Positions 21,356 to 33,878 of a DNA stretch of 64,000 bases are shown here, one piece after another (the first letter of the stretch is position 1; each line of letters starts with the position of its first letter). The position numbers were made by a program, and so were the translations under genes. This stretch comes from Pseudoscleropodium purum. Its lineage: Eukaryota > Streptophyta > Bryopsida > Hypnales > Brachytheciaceae. The DNA lies in contig OZ017795.1 of assembly GCA_963969395.1 (NCBI GenBank), forward strand, positions 29,741,063 through 29,805,062. Reading direction: 5' to 3'. The notes below the pieces were generated by a model that did no database searches, was not told where the DNA came from, and saw nothing but the letters and a program-made list of their open reading frames with translations.

Positions 21356-24300
21356 ATGGCTCAAGCTTTGTTTACAATTGATAACTATGTAGATGTTGAT
21401 ATTGATAGTCTTGAATCTATGTCCATCCAATGTCCAAAATGTTTAGCATTTTGTTTTAGGAAAGAGAAAGCAACAATTTGTTGTTACAATGATAAAGTTG
21501 GTAGTGAACATGTTAGCCATCCTACCATCCACCCCATATTCAATGAGCTTTTTATGGATAATACACTCAATTCTCGAGGATTTCTTAAATCCATTAAAAA
21601 ATATAATTAAGCGTTTGCGTTTACAAGTATGCGTAGTAAATTTCAGTCTGGCCAAGCCAAGGGTTGAGGGGTATATACTTTTCGTATAAATGGAGAGTTA
21701 TGTCATCATATTGGAAATTTAGAACCCGAAGTAGATCACGGCGTAAGATTTGCACAAATTTACTTTTTAGATGATGATTTTAACCATGAGACCGTCAATA
21801 ACATCCAAGAGGTTTTAGAATCAATCAATGCATTGGTTCGTGGTTTTAATTCTTCAAGTCATGTTCTTTTGGGAGGACATAACATGGAACTTTGTATCAC
21901 CGGTGAGACTCCTACTAGTGAACATCGTCGTCGATATAATCGCCCTATGGTTCCAAAATTTGCTCTTGTTGTTTTTTACGAACAACATTTAGAATCCGGT
22001 CGAGATATTATTCTTCACCGATATGGTAGAAATTTACAATGGATAAAAGAAATTCATCCAGCTTATGATGCTTTATCTTACCCTTTGTTGTTTGTCGATG
22101 GTCGATATGGGTAGTCACCTACTTTCAAAGCAGATACTAGAGTGACTCTAAAGTCATTTGTCCAATATATGCTTCGTAAGGGACCTCAATCTAATATATT
22201 GCATAGGGCTAGTAGATTATTTCAACGATACATAATAAATCAATATTTGTGTGTAGAACATGAAAACTTGCTTTTTATTAGACAACATCAAGCAAAACTT
22301 CGAACAAAATATTATTAAGGCATTGTAGATGCTATGCACGATGACAGTGGAGGATGCATTGGGCACCGCATTGTTTTATCTGCTACATTCATTGGATCTC
22401 CTCAATACATGCAGAGACTCTTTTAGGATAGTATGGTCTTAGTTAGAGCTTTAGGCAAACAAGATTTATTTGTTACAATGACATGTAATCCAAATTGGTT
22501 TGAGATCATTAATGAGCTTGAACCAAGTCAAAGTCCTCCTGATAGTTCAAATGTTGTAGTACATGACTTTGAGTTCAAATTAAAAGCAATGATGGATGAA
22601 ATCACAAAGAAAAATGTATTGGAGGAGACAATTGTTTTTTGTTATACTATTCAGTTTCAAAAGCACGGTCTACCTCACGCTCACATTCTTCTTTGGTTGA
22701 AAGACAAGGTCAATAATTGTGACCTTGTAGATAGAATTGTATGTGCTGAGATTCTAGATTTGAATAGGCAACCACAATTTTATGATGCAATTGCTAAGTA
22801 CATGATGTATGGTCCATATGGTTTGGATAATCCCAATTGTCCATGCATGGAGGATGGAAAATGCTCCAAGCACTATCCAATGCAATCTCAAGATACCACT
22901 GAGATGGATGGTGATGGTCATGTTTTGTATCGTCATCGAAATGACAGTTGCTATGTTAAAAAACATATGCGTGGGCAAATTGTCCATTTGGACAATCAAT
23001 GGGTTGTACCATACAATCCATATTTAATAGGCCATTTTAATTGTCATATTAATGTGAAGGTTTGCAGTTCAATAAAAACTGTGAAATACCTCCATAAATA
23101 TATTTTTAAGGGTTTAGATCGTGGCATTGTAGAAATAGATGAGGTTATTGATGAGATTAAGGAAATTTTAGAGGGACGCTATGTTGCTGTGCAAGAAGTA
23201 TATTAGAAGCTCTTTGGTTTTGAAACCAACAACAAGAGTTATAGTATTTGTCGTTTACCCATTCATCTTCCCGATCAACAATATGTTACCTTCCAAAAAG
23301 GAACATCTTTACAATCAGTGATTGATCAAAACATTAAAACCAAACTTACAGAGTTTTTTGAACTCAATTGCCGCATTCGTGCCTTGATTGCTTCTGGAAA
23401 TCAAGACAATCATATGCTTCTTCAATATATGAATCTTCTATTGTACTATAAGTAGAATGAAAAAAATCATTTATGGGAAAGAAGACAACACAAGATAAAA
23501 GTTTTTGGTAAAGTAAACATGGTTACCATAGGTACCGAATTATATTAATTGCTTTTGTTGTTGACTCATGTTGAAGCACCAACTTCATTTGATGACCTAT
23601 TTTGTTTTCAAAATAAGATACATTCAACGTACAAAGCCGCTTCCATTGTAAGAGGACTTTTACAAGACGATGGTGAATGGAACAATTGTCTCCAAGAGGC
23701 AACTGTCATTTCATTGCCTAAACAAATTCAACGATTGTTTGCAACACTTCTTGTGTTTGGACAACCATTGAATCCTCTTAGTTTGTTGAGGAGACATATT
23801 GACACTATATCTGATGATTGGCTTAATGACCAAAATCGCTATAGCAAAACGATTCTATTCATTAATGAACATTTGTCGTTTAATGATAAACGCATTGAAG
23901 ATTTTTTTGACATTCAAAATTTGAATGAATTTGGCTATCCAAATATTGGTGATGTTGATGATGATGATGATGATGCCAATGACAACAATAACTTAAATAA
24001 TTTAAACATTAATTTTGCAGAAAAGGACGTGGACAAATTAAATGAAGAACAACGCATTGTTTTCAATGCAGTTACTAATGCCATTTTAGAACCTCATCCT
24101 TTGTGTAAGTTATATTTTTTGAATGGCCCTGGGGGCACTGGTAAGACTTTTGTATACAATACCATATTAGGTTATCTTCGAGGTCGTGGTATTAAATGTA
24201 TGGCAATGGCAACAAGTGGAATTGTTGCTTGTCTTTTGCACGAAGGATGAACATCACATTCATCTCTTGCCATTTCATTACAATTGTATGATAAATCAAC

Positions 24301-25376
24301 ATGTTCGATTAGTGCCCAATCATTGTTAGCTCAAATTTACGTGAAGTACAATTGATTGTACTTGATGAAGTTTTTGTTGAACATAGATTTATGATCGAAG
24401 CAATAGATCGATCATTGTGAGATATTCCAGGTATTGATACTCCGAATGGCAGTCTTGTAGTTTTATATGGTGATGATTTTCGCCAAACTTTACTTGTCAT
24501 TGAAGGTGGAGGTCTTAAGCAAACTATTGAGGCTTGCTTGCGACGTTCATATTTGTTTCTACTGATGCAACATTTTCATTTGACCACTAATATGCATTTA
24601 CAAAGTCAACCGAATTTTCAACAATTTTTATTAAATAATAGTTGAAGGCAAAACTGGTTCAGAGGTAGAGCTACCGCTTGGAATAATTGCACATGAAAAT
24701 TCTCTAAATGGACTCATTGATGCAATTTTTGATGATCTAGTTGATTTCTCTAAGCATATAATTTTAGTTGTCCGAAATGATGATGCCCAAGAAATCAATC
24801 GTAAAATCACTGACCGTATGCTTGGTGATATGCATCAATGTTTTAGCATTGATTTTATTCATAAAAATGATGAACATGCCCATCATTATCCGCTACAGTT
24901 TTTGAATTCTTTGCATCTTAGTGGTTTGCCACCTCATCAATTAAATCTTAAATGTGGTTAATATGTAATGTTGTTAAAAAATTTAAATCCAACAAAAGGT
25001 TTGTGCAATGGTAGTTGCTTCTGTTTATTACAAGTATCTCCATTTGTATTATTGTGTGAAATTGTGGATGGGCATCATCGTGGCCAAGAAGTGTTGATTC
25101 CAAGAATTACACATCATTGCAATGATAGCCACTTGCCAATTACACTATGTCGGAGACAATTTCCTATCACTAGTGCTTTTGCAATGACAATCAACAAATC
25201 GCAGGGCCAATCATATAATCGAGTTAGCATTTATCTTCAAAATGAAGTATTTAGCCATGGTCAATTATATGTGGCTTTGTCTCATTGTAGACATCCTGCA
25301 AACATTAAGGTCACTAATGACAATTCAAAAGTTGTGGGAACGGTAAAAAATGTGGTTTATCATGAGGTTTTTGTAT
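21356..25376 (+). pseudogene. Helitron Rep-helicase (RepHel), inactivated
   Basis: Reading one frame from 21356 gives a Helitron replicase. It starts with a zinc-finger-like part (CPKCLAFCFRKEKATICC), then the Helitron-like N domain and the HUH endonuclease motif KHGLPHAHILLW (near 22660-22700). The tyrosine motif follows (TVKYLHKYIFKG, near 23078). The rest is a PIF1-type helicase with Walker A GPGGTGKTF (near 24127), the Walker B-like LDEVFVE, GDDFRQ, and the C-terminal TINKSQGQSYNRV and QLYVALSHCRHP. Eleven stops interrupt it: 21608, 21665, 22112, 22316, 22424, 23204, 23453, 23546, 24248, 24418 and 24959. Frame is lost near 24330 and regained near 24640. Several stops sit where the family has Trp, Gln or Arg, consistent with C-to-T or G-to-A decay. 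It cannot make a working protein. Confidence 0.95.
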
Positions 25377-26090
25377 GACATTGTCTTGGAGATTCCTACA
25401 TGTATTTACACCTAAATCACGTGGATGGAAAAGTTAAGAGTTTGTTCCAAACTCTGCATGTTTAGGGTTCATGCATGTTTCGGTGACGTCCCCTTTCATC
25501 CAATTGCATTCTTTTGGTATCCATTATTATTTCGTTGTCTCAATTGAGATAGCCTACCATATGAATAAATATGGTAGGATGATATTTATAGCCATTTTGC
25601 TACAATCTTTTATAGTCAATGGAAAGATATTTCAAAGTATGCATCTTTAGATGCAATTTATTTATAAAACTTATCACTTTTTTTTTAGAGTATGCAAATA
25701 GCCAAATATGCAAAGATTCTAATATACATATATTTGAATTTAAATATATCTTTTTTTTTCTTTTATTTTAGATTGCAATAAATTCAAATGATTATGAAGA
25801 TTTTTATAATTTACTATTTGAATCTTTTATTGAAATTAAATCTTTATTCTACATTTTTATAGGTGAAGATTTTGCATATTCTTTAATTGTAAAGATTTTG
25901 ATTTCAAAAATATTGAAATTTTTCTACATTTCATCACACATATATTTGTAGGTTTAATACAAAGATTAATAATTTTCTAATTGCAGATTTTCTTGAAATT
26001 GAAACTATTGCTCTACATATTCAAATGTGAAGATTCTACTTACATTGTAAAAATTATGATATAAAGATTTTCTTTAATTTTTTCCTATTG

Positions 26091-26092
<2 letters not shown>

Positions 26093-26122
<30 letters not shown>
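26093..26122. repeat. AT microsatellite
   Basis: Pure AT dinucleotide run of about 30 bases within the Helitron 3' region. Confidence 0.95.
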
Positions 26123-26126
<4 letters not shown>

Positions 26127-26268
26127 CTTTTTTTCAAAGAATATTGTATGAGGATGTCAATGTTTTCATATAAAGATTATACATACTTCATTTATCTACA
26201 TTCTATCACATGAAAAATTGATGAAAGTAATATATTTAATACGTAGCAAAGCAAGTGCCAACTGCTAG

Positions 26269-27891
26269 TTTTAAATAAAATCACATGAGTTGCTAAATAT
26301 ATATGCAACTTAGAATGTATGACTCAAGTCATCCCCCTTATCTTTGGACAAACACAACTATCTCATTATTGCACATGCTAAAGCTCTATTTGTGTTACTC
26401 TTTGGGTTTTTTCAAATACCTTGTACTAAGAGCTATAAAAGATAAAGAATCCAAAATTTGACCAAAAAGTGGTCAATTGGTCACTAAAGGGTTAAACAAA
26501 AGACCCAATTCAACCACCTAAAAAATGACCCATTAAAGTCTTCTCACAAGGTGCACTCTTCACTAGTCTTCGGGATGATATGGATCAATATATATGGTGC
26601 TTGATATCCTTTAGGTCAAAATTATAAAATTGTAAAAGTAATATAAAGCACCTACTTTAGTTACAAGAATATATGTTTTAAAAAAAAGGAGGAAGGAAGG
26701 AAGAATAGAAAAATATTAAAAATAACATAGGATTTTATATAAACATTTATTAAAATATTTGTTGCCTTCAAGCTATATACTACTACATTCTAAAGTAAGT
26801 GGATCATGAGACATGTACTCATATTAGCTTCCATCAACTATCTGACACCTCCTCAGGGTTTGGTATTTTTTGCAAGGATGGAAGCTAAACCTCTTTTTAC
26901 ATTAGATGCAATCATGCCTTGTTGTCATTCCAAAAAATTAAAAATTGATTAAAAATTCAAATGCAATCTACGATTAGAAGAAAATTAAAGAACAAAGAGA
27001 AAATGACTGCCAAGACTTTTAGGACAACTCTATTTGGGTTCACTGCATGGTGCATCGTATAGAGGTTAAAGAACGCACCATTTTAACATCGCACTATTAG
27101 CATCATAATTTACTTCCTAACTTCAACCTAATCCAAGCCCTCACCTTTGCTACCAAAATATCCACATTACACCCGTTCTATCAAATACTGGACTAGAAGT
27201 TGCTTTACTGGGCCAACCAAAACATCAAACTGTAAACTGTAGATAATCCTGGGCGAGCACTGACGGTATACATTCACACAATCGATAAACTGTTTAGTTC
27301 AGCACACCGCTAGAACTTGCGACATTCACCAAGACACCCATGCACAACTAATTGGAAAATAGAAATTGAATGCCACCGTGAGTTCCAATCCAATTCGAGT
27401 CGTTTCGACGTTCTTAAGTAACTGCACGATTCAAATTACAGATCTCAAGCACGTTATCACCTTTACTCATACTGCACTACCGCAAGAATAAAAAATCTAT
27501 CAAAGTCGCGAAACAAAACACCAGACCTGCAGTATTACAGCAGGATATTGTTGATCATGATATGCACATGTACATGAAAAATGCAACCTCTGCAATGATT
27601 ATGCTCACTTTGCAGATAATCATGTCCAGCTAAAAGCTGCACTCCTTAAAGAGCATTCTCCTCCTAGCCACAGCGTCTTTGGAGGCTGTCAACACCTACT
27701 GACTTGATCATTGGTTTTCAATTGAGTTCACAGATAGTCAGAAATAGTGTATACGTCTCCCCAACGGCGGGCTACACCAGTTCTGTAAAAAATTCTTGAA
27801 TAATGATCAAGCAACTCTTGACAAATTGCTTCTGAGTGATGTCATAATCAAATTACGAAGACCTAGTTGAATGGAGAGGAGCTTATCCTGG
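26269..27891. other. Spacer and 3' flank of the small membrane protein gene
   Basis: The first part is AT-rich. From about 27000 the base composition becomes more balanced, fitting the 3' untranslated region or a downstream flank of the minus-strand gene that ends at 27892. No separate coding region is seen. An AAAAAAAGGAGGAAGGAAGG tract lies near 26680. Confidence 0.5.
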
Positions 27892-29117
27892 TCACCAGCC
27901 TTTTGAGCTCAGCGTATGGATGAGGGATCCGAATGTCTTGTCTATGGTGGAGTTCCAAACATGTGCCAAATCATCCCGCACTTCTCTGCCCAAAAGTGGA
28001 GGAGGAGACTGCAATGACAGAAAAAATTCTCTGTAAGGTAGATATCCCAATTCCACCTGGCTCCCTGAACCATAAGTCTATGATTTCACTAAAGATCATT
28101 CCACCATAAACCAATGAAAACAGTCGCACACTAAGTGCATTGTCATTCATGAGAAGTGCATTGCTTATAACGTCCTCATGCAAAACTAGGACGGTCAGAA
28201 TAAGCAATAATTTTGGGAAGACACCATTTTGATTTTGAAAATTCATCACTAATTCAATACAACTCCCCAAAGTAGGAACCAACTAATGTCGGGTTCCATC
28301 TACTCTAACAACCATGATCCTTTTCATCGCTCAGATCCATATTTGCACGGTTTAAGGGAACTTACCTCAACTGAACTGAAAAAACGGAGCCGTCATTGCA
28401 ATTCATAACTACATTTCTATTTCCAGCTCCATGTGTTCACTCATACAAATGCAATAATAAAACAATCAAAACAAGGCATTCCCAAAATTCACCCTAATTT
28501 CTCTCAGCACACAGACGAGTTCCAAAACAGTTCCACCCTAATTATCGAACTGAAAATCATTTTCATCGCTCAGATCCATATTTGCACGGTTTGAGAGAAC
28601 TTGAACTGAACTCACCTAACGGTGCCTGCATTGAAATTCCTAACTACATTACTATTGCCAGCTCAATGTGTTCACTCATAAAAATGCGATAATAGAATAA
28701 TCAAAACAAGTCATTACCCCCAAATTCACCCTACTTTCCCTCAGCACACAAACGAGTTCCAAAACGATTCCACCCTGCTCATAAACGCCAGTTAATTTCA
28801 AACAAGAAAACCCTAATTCAAGTTGGAACCACACAATCAACACAATTTCCTTACCGGAATCCCACAAGGAGGCGGGAGATTGCCGCCCGAGAGCGTCTCC
28901 GCGAGCCCTGCAGTGGACTTCCAAATATGTCGCTGCTCAAACATGAATACGCCCATGCCAACCAAGCCTCCCATGGCGAAGCCCAGCATCCGTTCCTACA
29001 CCAATTCGATCCGTCAGAGGATCAAAAGGATCGCAAGAGGAAAATAATCGCAATTGGAAGATGCGTGAGTGAGAGAAATGGTACCTGGAACAGGATGGAG
29101 GGGTAGAGGAGAGGCAT
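27892..29117 (-). CDS. Small one-pass membrane protein, MIC13/QIL1-like layout
   Basis: Three exons join without a break to 291 nt (96 residues): 29117-29085, 28995-28855 and 28008-27892, both introns GT-AG and in phase 0. The protein starts MPLLYPSILFQ. It then has a Gly-rich hydrophobic helix (residues about 14-30) with Gly16, Gly20 and Gly24 in a GxxxGxxxG pattern, a Pro-rich hinge (residues about 53-62, with PPPCGIPSPPPLL) and a C-terminal amphipathic stretch, HVWNSTIDKTFGSLIHTLSS, ending KGW. An N-terminal helix, a Pro-rich loop and a WN...I...LS...GW tail recall the mitochondrial cristae-organising subunit MIC13/QIL1, but similarity is weak and this is inference. Intron 2 (28009-28854) holds a tandem duplication. 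The start is the first Met after a GC-rich upstream block. Confidence 0.7.
28322..28778. repeat. Tandem duplication inside intron 2, period 239 bp
   Basis: Unit 1 (28322-28540) and unit 2 (28561-28778) both start TTTCATCGCTCAGATCCATA and both contain AATGTGTTCACTCATA-like and GAGTTCCAAAAC words. Identity is roughly 85 percent by eye. Each unit also carries a possible splice donor on the minus strand (GTAAGTTC and GTGAGTTC). Confidence 0.88.
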
Positions 29118-29340
29118 GGTGGATCGCCCGCTGCGTGGTCGGCGAGATCGTGAATCTGCGACTCTATTAACAAAACAGATTGATACTGCCCGAAAAACGA
29201 AACCCTAGCATTACCCTACTTCGGGGTGAGACGTGCCGCGAGGTGCCGCTGCGGCAAGTTTATTAATACATCTCCACCAGCGACGCAAACCCCCGGCCAT
29301 ATCTGTAGGGGAGCCGACCACTTTCCAACCACTCAACCCC
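29118..29340 (-). promoter_or_regulatory. Upstream region of the small membrane protein gene
   Basis: A GC-richer block upstream of the start at 29117 (for example GAGGTGCCGCTGCGGC near 29250) probably holds the 5' leader and core promoter. No TATA box or named site can be assigned with confidence. Confidence 0.4.
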
Positions 29341-29679
29341 TAAATGTTCAATGCCTGTTTTGAGCCTCTAGAAATTTGCTCTAAATTGAACAAAAAGCCA
29401 ACATTTTGATAAGTTGTATCAATTTTTTTCAATTGTAACTGTACAAATTCAAACTAGACATGTTAGAGATCACATAGGAAAAAAAAACATAACAATATCA
29501 CTTATAAGTTGGAAGATTATAACATTTGACCATGAGGGTGTTAAAACTATGAAAATTTTTCATTTCACTTTTTCCATATTAATTCTAAAAAGTTGATCAC
29601 CAAAAAATATGAGGCTAAAGGGCCTAACATGCATAACCTCAATCAATTTATGGCTTCTCAAAGTTTACTCTACAATTTT

Positions 29680-30615
29680 TTAACCCCTAAAGTTCCTTGA
29701 CTATGTTTTTGACAAAAATGCTCCAAAACTGCTATTTTTTAAGCAAGTTTCAAAATTTAGAAAAAAAAACATTTGTGGACACATGTGACCGTAGGATCTT
29801 GTAGTAATTTGGTTTGAAAAGATGTGAAAAAAATTTCAGAAATATCCACCATGTAGATTGCAAGATATTAGCATTTGAAGTGACAATAATCATTTCTTTG
29901 TCCCTGCAAAAAACCGGGCAGTTGAACTTCATAAGGTCAAATTTGTATGAAAAAATGTTCAAAATGATTGCAACTCTTTGGATTCATTCTTCATTGCATG
30001 TTGGATACATGCTTGAAAATTTTCAAATCATTTGGAATTGTACAACATATAGGAAAAAAATAGTAAGTAGGTAGTAGTAGAGAATGATTCAAAACACTAA
30101 ATTGTTAAGAATTTAAAAATGGAATTTGAAAATGTCAACCCCAATGGTTGAAATGTTGTAATAAAAAATTTACATCCTAGGATTTTATTTTTTTTCAAAA
30201 ATATTGAAAATTGGGTAAGATAAAGGATTTCAAAGTTTATTTTAGAGTAGGGGATCCATAACTGCCTGCAAACAAAAAATCCTCATAACTTTTGATTCGT
30301 TGATCAAAATGGAGTGATTCAAAGCTTTCCTTATATATATAAGTCTAGAAAATGAACTTCAAATTTTAATTTGTTGAAAAAAAATGATTTTTTCAGATCT
30401 GCCCGGACTGCCCAAGTTGAAAAACAAGCAACATATTAGGCTATAACTTTTGACTCCTATTTCCAAATGTCATGAAATTTGTTGCATATGAAAAATATTC
30501 CTTGTCTACACCTTTCACAAAAATTTTAGCCTTAAATATGCAAATTTTTGGTCACAGTGGCCTACCCAAAATTTCTATACAGCCAAAAAATGCAATCTGG
30601 TCCTTTAGGAGTTAA
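29680..30615 (+). mobile_element. Non-autonomous element, TTAACCCCTAAAG family, copy B
   Basis: It starts TTAACCCCTAAAGTTCCTTG and ends TCCTTTAGGAGTTAA. This is the longest copy (about 936 bp) of the family also seen at 7036, 33539 and 58022. The inverted ends are matched over about 13 bases. Short frames are fragments only. Another TTAACCCC-like start without a partner (CAACCCCTAAATGTTC) lies just outside, at about 29333. Confidence 0.75.
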
Positions 30616-33538
30616 ATGAGCTTATAATGTGATTTTTCCTCTAAGTCCTAGTGTATTTGAGGCTAATTTTTAAGAGCCCTCAACACTACAAAAAGTCAAG
30701 ATTGTAATGGCTATCCTTGCACAAAATCTTGAATAGAAAAATTATAATTATTTGTTTTCAAGATTGAATTTTTGATGCTAAAGCTAGACTTCAAGAAGAA
30801 TTTTTCAAAAATATAAACTACTAAAAATAGAAATTTGGTTTAACTTTAAAGTTTTACAAACACTAGATTTTGGTGCCCCGAGCATTTGGGGGCTAAGCAA
30901 TTACACATATCTAGAGCACAAATTTCCTAAGTGTAGAAATTTTTCCATGTATAGTAATAAAGTTTGGAAAGATTCTATAATTTTTCAAAATTCTAGTTCT
31001 CAAAATATAACTACTATAAATTTTTTAGTTGAAGATTTTGTTCTTCCCACACTCGTGATATAGACTTCCCTATCTTTTTACCAAAGGCTGGTTACAAAAT
31101 TGACTAAGGCATTAGATGTTTTTGAGCTTGTATAAAAGCTTGTGAATTCTCAAAGGTTTCCAAACTTTCCAAACTTGGCCTAGTAGCTACTTGACCTAGA
31201 TCAACAACTCCTATGTCAAATAATGATAATAAGATTATTTTTTTGAATATCTGAATATTTTAAATATTTAATTAGTATTTGATTATTAAAAAAAATTGAC
31301 AATCCACAACAAAGGGGACAATTCTCAAAGACCCTCCCCTTGCTAAAATCCTTTCTAAAAGGTTGGTTGCAATACTAAGAGTCTTAAAGCCAATCATAAT
31401 GGGCCACAACTGCACCTCAAACTATGTTATAATTAATCACTATTCATCTCTAGCTAAGCAAAATTAGAACACCCTATACTACCAAAATCAAAGGGTGATT
31501 AGAAAGAGGTCAACTTTGATATATTAATTGACTCTCGTACAATTGAGCATAGTTATTATTATTAAACCTTTTTTAGTTTTATTAGATCTATTCGAAACTA
31601 AAAGAGGATTCCAACTCACTCTAACATGTAATAATTTGACTCGTGTGGTATATAAACAAGACAAGTGGGCCCTCAAGAATCACCCTCAAAATCATATATT
31701 GAAAAAATATTTATTTATTAATTGTCTTTATCTCTAGAACATTGAAACTAATTATATAAGTGCACTAATATAGACTATCTTCAAACTATTTGTAATGAAT
31801 GTTTAATGTTTAAATCTTTGGGAATAAGTGAACTCCCTACAATATTTTCTTGTAGGTAGCCAAAAGTCAAAGTATTGGTTGTATCTAGCGTAGGTTTAGT
31901 TGTAGAATTCTTCATTTTTTGAATTAAAATTTATGGATGTTTCACCTTTAAAGGTCCATGCATCCAAAAAGTGAATGCACCTTGGTCAACCTCAATTACA
32001 ACTTTCTAAATAACTATTTTTTGAATTTGGTTTCATCTAAGATTCTAAGAAAACAAAAGTTTTGACAAGTTTGTTTCTATTTCATTTTTAAACTTTGAAA
32101 AATGCTAAAAGTTGAAGAGTTATTGCAATTGAAAGCTCCATGTGTTAGAATCCAAATTACACAACACAATGTGTTTTTCATTCATAGTTCCTTTTTTTAA
32201 AATGGATTTTAAATTTAAATTATAAAATTATGTTTTTCATTCTATATTTCATTTATGGTAAAATTTACAGATTATTCTAGTATATATTGTAACTGATATA
32301 ATTTTATTTCCTCTTTAGCTTTGGAAAATCACAATAATTTGATTTTTCCATCAAAAAATACAACATAAATATAAAATGTTTTTTTCCACTAGCTAAAAAC
32401 ATCAAAATTTTACACATCAATTAAATAAAAGGATAAATTTGATTTTGTAATTGAATTTGATTTAAAGGTCTCTGTTGTCACTGTTTTTGGGTGTAAAAAA
32501 TAAAATAAAAAATTGAATTTATTTCACATTAATTTCCATTTCTACTTGTACTTTTTGAAAAAATTTCAAATAATTTGAATTGCTTTGCTATTCTTACTCA
32601 TTGGTGTTCAATTTTTGCAACAAAAATGATAACAATTACAATTTTTAATGAATCAAACTGAAATTTTTCAAAGTGATACAAAATTTAGAGTTTCAAGTAA
32701 TAAAAATATATGATTTTTGTTTGAACATAATTTAAAAGGCTAAATTTAGCTCAGATAAGAAATTTGACTATTTCTCAATGAATGAAGTTCTTTAGGGATT
32801 AAAGGATAGATCACTTTGCAACATGTGGGGCATGAATCAAAATCTTTATGTTCAGCAAAGTCGAATAAAATAAGGTGTTTTCTTGATGGTAAGCAATAAT
32901 TCATTAATATGAAATCCATGCTTTTCTTTCAATTTTTATAAGATTGCTAAGTATCATCTTTTTATAGGAGGAGCTCTTTGAATTTATGGCATGCAATGTA
33001 ACTTGAAACCTTCATCTCTAATTGACTCAATATTTTAAAATATTTGTCAAGACTTACAAGGTTCTCTATAAAAAATTTGTCAATTTCCTACTGTAAAGTT
33101 TGGCCATATAGGTTGCCTTATAGAATCAACAAATACCAAGTAGAGAATGTGTGCACAACAAACAAATGAAGAAGCAAAAATAATTGGTTATACCCCCCAC
33201 TAGTCTTCTTTGGCACCATAGGGCCAAATTGCACCATTTCATAATAAATTTGTACTTTTTGCTAAAGAAAAGTAATTTTTTTGCCAAATTGTCTTCATTT
33301 CTACTGAAAATGTGGATAAAGTACCAAATTTGAATGAAAAGTGCATGAATATGATTGAAAAGTGTTTTTTGGTCCAAAAGATGGATGAATATAGAAATAC
33401 AATACTTCACCAAATTTTCAGAGGTCATTGTCTTAGCACTTTTTCAAAAAGTGAAAACGTGTTATCCCTTACTAAGCAGTTTGGATAGCATATAATAGAT
33501 TTTTATTTAAAACTCACTTCACAAGCTCACTTTTCTAT
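30616..33538. other. AT-rich spacer, no gene seen
   Basis: No gene is recognised. A minus-strand frame at 33126-33428 has no known domain and AT-driven composition. Confidence 0.45.
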
Positions 33539-33878
33539 TAAAAAAAATGTCCAAAATGACGGAGCTTCTTTGGATTCATTTTCCTAAACATATTGGCCAC
33601 ATGCTTGAATAGTTTCACACCATTTTGAATTGTACAACATATAGAAAAAAAATAGTAAGTAGATAGTAGTCAAAATTGATTAAAAATACTAAATTGTTAA
33701 GAATTTAATTGTGGAATTGAAAAATGTCAATTTCAATGGTTGCAATATTTTAATAAACAATCTACATCCTATGGTTCTATTTTTTTCGAAAAATATTGAA
33801 TATTGAGTTAAAAAAGAACATCAAAGTTTATTTTAGAGTAGAAAATCCATAACTACATGTTGGTCTTTTAGGTGTTAA
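33539..33878 (+). mobile_element. Truncated copy C of the TTAACCCCTAAAG family
   Basis: This matches the second half of copy B (shared words TTGTACAACATATAG and ACTAAATTGTTAAGAATTTA) but lacks the first ~260 bases and much of the region before the right end. It finishes with the right terminus GGTCTTTTAGGTGTTAA. Confidence 0.65.

Larger units (their letters stand above)
21356..26268 (+). mobile_element. Helitron rolling-circle transposon remnant
   Basis: The RepHel pseudogene is followed by about 0.9 kb of AT-rich non-coding DNA, then by TACGTAGCAAAGCAAGTGCC and ACTGCTAG, with T next. This matches the plant Helitron 3' end: a CGTAGCAA...C hairpin region shortly before a terminal CTAG, inserted next to T. 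The hairpin is partly eroded. The 5' end (TC after A) was not identified; it lies upstream of the coding start given here, possibly in or beyond the tandem array at 20297-20850. An AT microsatellite (26093-26122) lies within the 3' part. Confidence 0.8.

Noticed and set aside
27971..28282. Minus-strand frame of 103 residues
   Set aside because: It overlaps the third exon of the small gene in a different frame; the spliced frame ending at 27892 fits the splice sites and gives a sensible protein.
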